The notes beneath the pieces were generated by a model that had not been told where the DNA came from, did not search any database, and saw nothing but the letters and a program-made list of their open reading frames with translations. Shown here one piece after another: positions 1-4,749 of a stretch of 5,475 bases of DNA (position 1 is the first letter of the stretch; every line of letters begins with the position of its first letter). The stretch lies in the NCBI GenBank assembly GCA_039029935.1, contig JBCCFC010000960.1:1-5475 (forward strand), in the 5' to 3' direction. This DNA is from G039029935 sp039029935 (GTDB taxonomy: Bacteria > Chloroflexota > Anaerolineae > Caldilineales > Caldilineaceae). The translations under genes were made by a program, and so were the position numbers.

Positions 1-12
1 ATAGTTTCGTGT

Positions 13-31
13 TCAATTATGCTATAATTGA
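13..31. promoter_or_regulatory. Palindrome A, operator-like site over the -10
   Basis: TCAATTAT-GCT-ATAATTGA is a perfect inverted repeat with 8-bp arms and a 3-nt centre. It contains the candidate extended -10 hexamer. A dyad of this size over a -10 is what a site for a dimeric repressor or autoregulator would look like. The palindrome is seen directly; the operator role is inferred. It shares base 31 with the next palindrome, which has the same arm and spacer lengths. Confidence 0.5.
20..28 (+). promoter_or_regulatory. Extended -10 promoter for the regulator gene
   Basis: TGCTATAAT matches the extended -10 consensus TGnTATAAT at every defined position. A -35 box at normal spacing would fall at about base 1 or just outside the window, so it cannot be judged; extended -10 promoters can work with a poor -35. 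Transcription would start near base 34-36, giving a 5' leader of about 155 nt before the ATG at 190. It is the best sigma70-type match in the leader. A TTGACT at 127-132 has no good -10 at proper spacing. Confidence 0.5.
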
Positions 32-49
32 CGTTCAAGGTTTGAACGT
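31..49. promoter_or_regulatory. Palindrome B, operator-like site over the start point
   Basis: ACGTTCAA-GGT-TTGAACGT is a perfect inverted repeat with 8-bp arms and a 3-nt centre. It directly abuts palindrome A and covers the predicted transcription start. A bound protein here would block initiation or early elongation. As RNA it could also form a short 5'-terminal hairpin. The sequence of the arms differs from palindrome A, but both carry TCAA and TTGA tetranucleotides. Confidence 0.5.
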
Positions 50-63
50 TACTCTTTAATAGA

Positions 64-141
64 GGTTACGCAGTTGTATCAGCTTGATATATCAAGCCGC
101 TACGAACTATCTAGTGGAATTAACATTTGACTGCGTAAGCC
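64..141 (+). promoter_or_regulatory. Possible structured leader RNA (three-way junction)
   Basis: A closing stem pairs TTACGCAGT (66-74) with ACTGCGTAA (130-138) over 9 perfect base pairs; GG 64-65 can add pairs with CC 140-141 if G139 bulges. Inside are two hairpins: GCTTGA-TATA-TCAAGC (82-97) and CCGCTA...TAGTGG (97-102 with 112-117, one G-U pair, 9-nt loop), which share or compete for C97. Together these make a compact three-way junction in the predicted 5' UTR. No known riboswitch class is recognised. It could be a cis-regulatory RNA, or DNA-level palindromes that fold by chance. Confidence 0.35.
82..97. repeat. Perfect 16-bp palindrome in the leader
   Basis: GCTTGATATATCAAGC is fully self-complementary. 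Its core TTGA-N4-TCAA recurs at 163-174 just before the start codon, so the two may be sites for one DNA-binding protein. In RNA it would be a 6-bp hairpin with a UAUA loop, forming one arm of the possible junction described for 64-141. Confidence 0.5.
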
Positions 142-159
142 CTATTTAACTTTGTTTTC

Positions 160-177
160 ATGTTGAATGATCAACGT
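160..177 (+). promoter_or_regulatory. Hairpin or TTGA-N4-TCAA site before the start codon
   Basis: ATGTTGA-ATGA-TCAACGT pairs over 7 bp with one T-G wobble and a 4-nt loop, and ends 12 nt before the ATG at 190. The core GTTGA-N4-TCAAC has the same TTGA-N4-TCAA layout as the palindrome at 82-97. It occupies the place where a Shine-Dalgarno sequence would be expected and contains none, so it may affect ribosome access. Function is inferred only from position. Confidence 0.35.
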
Positions 178-189
178 TGCTGACTATCT

Positions 190-2523
190 ATGACTCTTAA
201 ACTACACTTCTTTGGCGGCTTTCAAGCAGAGGTTGATGCACAACCGCTCCACCTGCGAACCGATAAGATGCGTGCTCTGCTTGCCTATCTTGCAATGAAC
301 CCAAATCAGCCCTACCTACGCCCCAAACTGGCCTATCTCTTTTGGCCTGACTTCTCGGAGCAAAAGGCGCGCACCAACCTACGGGTTGCGATAAGCCGTT
401 TGCGCAAGTCGATTGCGATCTTGGAACCTACGCTGGATGATGCACTCTTCACGTTGACACGTTATTCCGTACAGTTCAATCCTGTACCTCCGCAACAAGA
501 CCCCGAAGACGCCCGTAAGTCGAATGGTGAGGCGTTGGCAACGCATTTTGGCCATTTGTTTTGGTGTGATGTAATTGAATTTCGCACATTGATGGTGGAA
601 TGTGATAGGCATGACCACGGGACCGCTTGTGATGACTGTTTTGGACGTCTTGCACGGGCCGTCGAGCTATATCAGGGCGATTTATTGTCTGGGTTGCATG
701 TGGCCGACAGTGATCCATTTGAAACATGGCTCTCTCTTGAGCGTAGCCGTTATCATCAACAGGTTGTCACCACGCTAGATATGTTGATGGCCTATTGTGA
801 GCAGACCAAGAATTATCAAGAGATGGCAGGCTATGCACGACAATGTTTGACAATAGAGCCTTGGCGCGAGATGGCGCATTACAACCTGATGTTGGCCTTG
901 GTTTCTCTGGAGCAATGGGAGTCCGCGTTGACACAATATGATCAATGCCGCCAGACTTTACGCGAAGAATTGGGGGCTGAACCGCATGAAAAGCTCTCGG
1001 ACCTGCATCAACGGATTCAACAGCAACTCTCAAACCGGCTTTTTCTCCATGACAAGTCACATGATAAGTCACCTGCATCACCCCCTATTCAAGCGTCTAT
1101 ACAACCCATGATTGAACACAGACCCACTCCAACGCACATCCCTACGATTGAAGCCCTCTATGGCCGCGATGCAGAACAACAACAACTGACGCGATGGGTG
1201 CAACACGACCAAAAGCGTGTTGTTGCTCTTGTTGGCATGGGTGGCATCGGTAAGACCACACTGGCTGCATCACTGGCCGACGAGTGGTCGAGAAGCCACT
1301 TCCCATCTGTCTTTTGGCATTCGCTGGTCAACGCACCGCCTCTAAGCGATTTGCTTCAAGAGTGGTTACAATTTTTCTCAGAACAGGATGTGTCAACCCT
1401 ACCCCAGCGTCTAGACCCACAGCTAGCTCTGCTGAGTACCTATCTACAGGAGCAGCGTTGTTTGCTTGTGTTGGACAATCTGGAAAGTGTGATGGACGTA
1501 GACACCAACCAAGGACAGTTTCGTGTGGGGTATGAAGACTATGGACAACTGTTACAGCGCGTGGCCGAGACACAGCATCAAAGTTGCCTGCTGTTGACCA
1601 CGCGTGAACTGCCACAAGTTTTGGCGCGTCTACAACGTAGACGCGCCCGCCAGCGTTTGCCCGATAGTGCTGTTGTTGGTTCTTTGCCCCTAGCAGGACT
1701 CTCACCAGCCGATGGAGAGGACTTTTTAGATCGTTGGGCGTTAGAAGGGGACCGACGTGAAATCGAAGCACTCGTGACCCGCTATTCGGGCAACCCACTC
1801 GGCTTAGAACTGGTAGCAGAGACCATTGACGAACTCTATGAGGGCGATATTGCGTCGTTTTTAGCCGAACCAGCAGGGGTCTTTCAAGATATTGAGGATG
1901 TGCTTGAAGAACAGTTTAACCGGTTATCACCGCTAGAGACATCGCTGATGTTTTGGTTAGCAGTGGAGCGTGTACCCATCTCTCTTGAGCAATTATCCAG
2001 CAACCTCTTGACAAACGAAGGGCGACGAGACATCCTCAATGCCTTAAATCGGCTCAAGCGACGCTTCTTAGTGGAGCAGCGGCAAGCAGCACAGAACCAC
2101 ACAGGACAGAACCACACAGGCACACACCGTCAGGCAGCCCTATTTTATCTCCAAAATGTTGTGACTGAGTATGTGACAGAGCGATTGACCCATACGGTTG
2201 CCCAGGAGGTTGAGCAGCAACGACCAGCCTTGCTGATCAACCATGCCCTTCTCAAGGCTCAAAGCCCCGTCTATATCCGACAAAGCCAACGACGGATGAT
2301 TATTGACCCATTAAGTCAGCGTTTACTGCGGTGGCCGGGACAAGCAGCCCTTGCCATGCGTATCGAGCAGATGTTGACACAAATGCGTGCATCGCCATAC
2401 ACCGCAGGGTATGCACCAGGCAACCTTGTCAATCTGATGCGCTATGCAAAATTGCCTGTCCAAGAGCTTGATCTCTCTGGTTTGCCCATACGACATGCCC
2501 CACCTGCAAGACACACCATTTGA
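190..2523 (+). CDS. BTAD/SARP-type regulator with NB-ARC (STAND) ATPase domain
   Basis: Predicted cytoplasmic DNA-binding switch protein of 777 residues, AfsR-like in layout. Residues ~2-95 are an OmpR/PhoB-type winged helix (LRTDKMRALLAYLA, RTNLRVAISRLRK). Residues ~127-280 are a helical BTAD domain (YQGDLLSG, RSRYHQQ, LGAEP) with a Cys/His cluster: C138, H141, H143, C147, C150. A Pro-rich linker (~281-322) leads to NB-ARC: Walker A GMGGIGKTT 349-357, Walker B LLVLDNLE 425-432, sensor LLLTTRE 467-473, GLPL-like GNPLGLEL 534-541, then a winged-helix region to ~670. NB-ARC proteins normally cycle between ADP-bound off and ATP-bound on states. The start is the first ATG after an in-frame TGA at 181 and gives the family-typical N-terminus, but has no Shine-Dalgarno. 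The last 7 residues (771-777) are out of family register: the gene appears frameshifted at 2498-2501, and the continuation lies in the overlapping downstream frame. Targets and ligand are unknown. Confidence 0.9.
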   Translation: MTLKLHFFGGFQAEVDAQPLHLRTDKMRALLAYLAMNPNQPYLRPKLAYLFWPDFSEQKARTNLRVAISRLRKSIAILEPTLDDALFTLTRYSVQFNPVPPQQDPEDARKSNGEALATHFGHLFWCDVIEFRTLMVECDRHDHGTACDDCFGRLARAVELYQGDLLSGLHVADSDPFETWLSLERSRYHQQVVTTLDMLMAYCEQTKNYQEMAGYARQCLTIEPWREMAHYNLMLALVSLEQWESALTQYDQCRQTLREELGAEPHEKLSDLHQRIQQQLSNRLFLHDKSHDKSPASPPIQASIQPMIEHRPTPTHIPTIEALYGRDAEQQQLTRWVQHDQKRVVALVGMGGIGKTTLAASLADEWSRSHFPSVFWHSLVNAPPLSDLLQEWLQFFSEQDVSTLPQRLDPQLALLSTYLQEQRCLLVLDNLESVMDVDTNQGQFRVGYEDYGQLLQRVAETQHQSCLLLTTRELPQVLARLQRRRARQRLPDSAVVGSLPLAGLSPADGEDFLDRWALEGDRREIEALVTRYSGNPLGLELVAETIDELYEGDIASFLAEPAGVFQDIEDVLEEQFNRLSPLETSLMFWLAVERVPISLEQLSSNLLTNEGRRDILNALNRLKRRFLVEQRQAAQNHTGQNHTGTHRQAALFYLQNVVTEYVTERLTHTVAQEVEQQRPALLINHALLKAQSPVYIRQSQRRMIIDPLSQRLLRWPGQAALAMRIEQMLTQMRASPYTAGYAPGNLVNLMRYAKLPVQELDLSGLPIRHAPPARHTI
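1048..1071 (+). repeat. In-frame 12-bp tandem duplication in the linker
   Basis: CATGACAAGTCA is followed directly by CATGATAAGTCA, with one mismatch. It encodes HDKS twice (residues 287-294) at the start of the Pro-rich linker between BTAD and NB-ARC. The length is a multiple of three, so the frame is kept. It looks like replication slippage tolerated in a flexible linker. Confidence 0.7.
1623..1647. repeat. Perfect 11-bp inverted repeat inside the coding region
   Basis: GGCGCGTCTAC (1623-1633) and GTAGACGCGCC (1637-1647) are exact reverse complements separated by AAC. In mRNA this is a very stable hairpin with a 3-nt loop. It encodes the arginine-rich stretch RLQRRRAR (480-487), just after the TTREL sensor motif of the NB-ARC domain. 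No T-run follows, so it is not a typical terminator. Confidence 0.7.
2091..2120 (+). repeat. Exact 15-bp tandem duplication in the regulator gene
   Basis: ACAGAACCACACAGG occurs twice with no gap, encoding QNHTG twice (residues 635-644), followed by a partial THRQ. It lies in the winged-helix part of the NB-ARC module, between LKRRFLVEQ and LFYLQNVV, where a loop is expected. The exact identity of the copies points to a recent duplication. Confidence 0.8.
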
Positions 2524-4606
2524 ACAGGTCAACTTAACAAATGCACAGTTATTAGACTGTACCTTTACCAGCGAATTCGGTCATCTAATGGCAATGGCGT
2601 TTAGCCCCGATGGTGAAATTTTGGTTGCGGGTAGCTCAGATGGCATGATACACATCTGGCGCGTTGAAGATAACCAACAGATTGCGCAGCTTGACAGCGG
2701 ACATATCTTTGTCTGGACGCTTGCCTTTAGCCCTGATGGACGACTGCTGGTGAGCGGTGGTGTAGACAAAAAAATTCGGCTGTGGGATATATCTCGTCCT
2801 GATAGGATGTCTGCTGCGACGCCGTTGCTGACCCTCAATGGACATGAAGACACTGTGCGGACCCTGGCCTTTAGTCCCGATGGGCATGAGATGGTCAGTG
2901 GCAGCGAGGACTATAGCATCCGCTTCTGGGATGTACAGAGTCCTTGGGACGTTATGGACATCAATCAAAGTATCCAGCTCCGACAAGTAGTCAATGTCCA
3001 TCACGACCGCGTGTTTAAAACGATTTATAGCTCAAATGGTCGCTATGTGGCGAGTGCTGGTGCTGATCAGCATATCTATGTATGGGATCGGGCGCGTGCG
3101 GCATTAAAATGGACTTTGCATGGTCACACAGACCGTATTGCCGCGCTAACCTTTAGTCATGATAGTCAGACACTCATCAGCGGCGGCGTCGATACACAGA
3201 TCCGACTGTGGAACATGAACACTGGTGTGTGTAACCACATCTTAGAACACCATGAAAATATTATTCTCTCCGTCTCCGTCAGCCCCGATGGTAGGATGCT
3301 TGCCAGCACAGGGTATAGCGGCTCCGTTCGGCTCTGGCATGTGGACCACAAACATGGCTATCATCCTACGCGTATTTTGAATGGTCCACCAGATGTGCTT
3401 TGGAATGCGATTTTTCACCCCAAAAAGCCCATCTTGGCAAGCAGTGGTGGCAGTTCACAACTACGATTGTGGCACACTATTGAAGGGTATTGCCTTTCCG
3501 CACTGACCAGTTGGCGTGTTCTCAACAATACTGTCGATTTTGCCCCAGTACGTTCCCTTCAAGATACAGAATCTTTCCAGACAGAACCCTATGCGGAAGC
3601 CGTTATTGGGACAAGTGATGGACGACTGCGGTTTTGGGATGTAACAAGGCCAGGAAAAAGTCGTTTTTTGACAGAGAACCAGACCCATGACTCATCCATC
3701 GCGACGGCTCTCTATAGTCAGACTGCACCATTCTTAGCAACCCTTGCCGTGGATAACGCTGTTCATATCTGGTCAACCACTACATCTTGTATAAACCAGA
3801 ACCCACCGCAGCTAACGCTACTCCGAATCCTGTCACCCCTTGTCTATAGCCCCTGTCAAATTGCCATCAGCCCCAATGGTCATTGGCTGGTTGTTGCCAG
3901 CCATAGCGGAGACTTTTTTCTCTGGTCGCTATCTGCCTTGGTCAACGGCCAAACCGACCCAATCCGCAAGGTTTCTGCACATACCTACCGTATCTGGTCC
4001 TTGGCGTTCAGCCCCGATAGCGAATGGATTGCCACTGGTGGTGATGACCATAAGATTCGACTTTGGCATGTAGCGCAAGCAGACTGTATTAAAGAGTTTG
4101 GGCCGATTCGTGGACGCATTATGGGGCTGGCCTTTTCAATGGATGGCAAGTATCTGATTATGGCATGTGGCGATGATCAACTCGGTGTCTGGGAGATAGC
4201 AACAGAGGAACTTGTGGCACAACTGGAGGCACAACAGGAAGGGGCGGTCTGCGTCGCCGCCTTGAATCACACCAATGCCTTTGTAAGCGGTGGCAACGAT
4301 GGGTCTGTACGCTTCTGGACAATCACAGATCAAGCAGACGGGACACGGGTCAAATCCGGCTGGTGGGAGACCAATGCTCACACTTTGCGTGCCAATGCAT
4401 TGAGCATTCGCGAGGATGATCAGTTCCTCGCCAGTGCGGGGCTGGATGGCACAACGTGTTTGTGGGATGTACAAAGCGGGACGTGCATCGAGGTTCTTCA
4501 CACGCCTGGCCCCTATGAGGGCACAAACATTGCAGGTGTACAGGGCATCACCAAATCTCAAAAGCAGACACTGCTTGCATTGGGAGCGGTGGAAACGCCT
4601 AAGTAA
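2444..4606 (+). CDS. WD40-repeat protein, 14 blades, 3' half of a split regulator
   Basis: 720 residues when read from the ATG at 2444. Fourteen WD strands can be counted, with their tryptophans at 72, 114, 162, 214, 256, 298, 343, 398, 443, 494, 541, 583, 625 and 674. Spacing is 42-55 residues, and the typical AFSPDG...SGG.D..IRLWD pattern is present. Fourteen blades fit two seven-bladed propellers, a scaffold usually used for binding a ligand or partner. Blades 7-10 and 13 are the most degenerate. The tail PYEGTNIAGV...TLLALGAVE is typical of the fused NB-ARC/WD40 proteins I recall, so the C-terminus looks complete. The N-terminus is doubtful: family-like sequence begins at H20 (base 2501). 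Neither ATG 2444 nor ATG 2495 has a Shine-Dalgarno, and the frame overlaps the regulator gene by 80 bp. The pentapeptide register LQDTPFEQVNLTNAQLLD continues that of the upstream protein, so this is most likely the remainder of one gene. If translated separately, coupling to the upstream gene, with a start at 2495, is the simplest route. Confidence 0.88.
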   Translation: MQNCLSKSLISLVCPYDMPHLQDTPFEQVNLTNAQLLDCTFTSEFGHLMAMAFSPDGEILVAGSSDGMIHIWRVEDNQQIAQLDSGHIFVWTLAFSPDGRLLVSGGVDKKIRLWDISRPDRMSAATPLLTLNGHEDTVRTLAFSPDGHEMVSGSEDYSIRFWDVQSPWDVMDINQSIQLRQVVNVHHDRVFKTIYSSNGRYVASAGADQHIYVWDRARAALKWTLHGHTDRIAALTFSHDSQTLISGGVDTQIRLWNMNTGVCNHILEHHENIILSVSVSPDGRMLASTGYSGSVRLWHVDHKHGYHPTRILNGPPDVLWNAIFHPKKPILASSGGSSQLRLWHTIEGYCLSALTSWRVLNNTVDFAPVRSLQDTESFQTEPYAEAVIGTSDGRLRFWDVTRPGKSRFLTENQTHDSSIATALYSQTAPFLATLAVDNAVHIWSTTTSCINQNPPQLTLLRILSPLVYSPCQIAISPNGHWLVVASHSGDFFLWSLSALVNGQTDPIRKVSAHTYRIWSLAFSPDSEWIATGGDDHKIRLWHVAQADCIKEFGPIRGRIMGLAFSMDGKYLIMACGDDQLGVWEIATEELVAQLEAQQEGAVCVAALNHTNAFVSGGNDGSVRFWTITDQADGTRVKSGWWETNAHTLRANALSIREDDQFLASAGLDGTTCLWDVQSGTCIEVLHTPGPYEGTNIAGVQGITKSQKQTLLALGAVETPK
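2498..2501 (+). other. Probable single-base frameshift site (CCCC)
   Basis: The upstream frame reads CGA CAT GCC CCA CCT and ends at TGA 2521-2523. Dropping one C gives CGA CAT GCC CAC CTG CAA, moving into the WD40 frame. The joined protein reads LDLSG-LPIRH-AHLQD-TPFEQ-VNLTN-AQLLD-CTFTS. This is a clean pentapeptide ladder with L, I, L, F, L, L, F at the third position of each unit. A two-base insertion would also restore the frame but would break this period. The fused protein would be about 1,471 residues. It may be a mutation, a sequencing error or, less likely, programmed +1 frameshifting. Confidence 0.8.
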
Positions 4607-4639
4607 GATATGTTTCTTGTTGCATAGAAAAGTATAAAA

Positions 4640-4695
4640 TCAGCGTGTCAGCTTGTCAGCACTTCAGCACACTGACAGACAAGCTGACACGCTGA
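4640..4695 (-). terminator. Long hairpin, probable terminator for plsY
   Basis: The 18-base arms TCAGCGTGTCAGCTTGTC (4640-4657) and their exact complement (4678-4695) enclose a 20-nt loop, which can pair further through TGTCAG 4654-4659 with CTGACA 4672-4677. On the minus strand the stem is followed at once by TTTTATACTTTT, a good U-rich tract, so it fits an intrinsic terminator about 55-110 nt beyond the plsY stop. On the plus strand no T-run follows. The stem is much longer than most terminators and is built from repeats, so it may have begun as a repeat element. Confidence 0.6.
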
Positions 4696-4709
4696 CACGC
4701 TGACAAGCT
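4642..4709. repeat. Inverted array of 8-bp repeats
   Basis: The left side reads AGCGTGTC, AGCTTGTC, AGCACTTC (4642-4665), then AGCACACTGACA. The right side reads GACAAGCT, GACACGCT, GACACGCT, GACAAGCT (4678-4709), the reverse complement of the left units. Three forward and four reverse copies in strict 8-bp register explain the long hairpin. It lies wholly between two convergent genes. Confidence 0.75.
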
Positions 4710-4713
4710 TAGA

Positions 4714-4732
4714 CGCAGGTAGCCAACCTGCG
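4714..4732. repeat. GC-rich hairpin between convergent genes
   Basis: CGCAGGT-AGCCA-ACCTGCG is a perfect inverted repeat with 7-bp arms and a 5-nt loop, 17 bp beyond the plsY stop. It has no clear T-run on either side, so a terminator role is weak. The motif resembles interspersed palindromic repeats with an AGGTTGGC/CCAACCTGCG core that I recall from intergenic regions of several bacteria. That likeness is from memory and unverified. Confidence 0.5.
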
Positions 4733-4749
4733 ATACAGTCCTTTGTCCC

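Noticed and set aside
127..155. Second promoter with TTGACT as -35
   Set aside because: No acceptable -10 at 16-18 bp spacing; the only AT-rich hexamers are far too close or too distant.
1328..1798. 156-codon minus-strand frame opposite the NB-ARC region
   Set aside because: Shadow of the regulator gene: no family motifs, no ribosome binding site, and the opposite strand has clear Walker A, Walker B and sensor motifs.
2495..2510. Classical programmed ribosomal frameshift signal
   Set aside because: The codons GCC CCA CCT lack a known +1 slippery arrangement with a stop codon in the A site, and no upstream Shine-Dalgarno-like stimulator is visible. Mutation or sequencing error is simpler.
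4136..4561. 141-codon minus-strand frame opposite the last WD blades
   Set aside because: Antisense shadow created by repetitive WD40 codons; no recognisable protein features.
4642..4709. CRISPR array
   Set aside because: The repeats are 8 bp with no spacers and run in inverted orientation; no cas genes are present.
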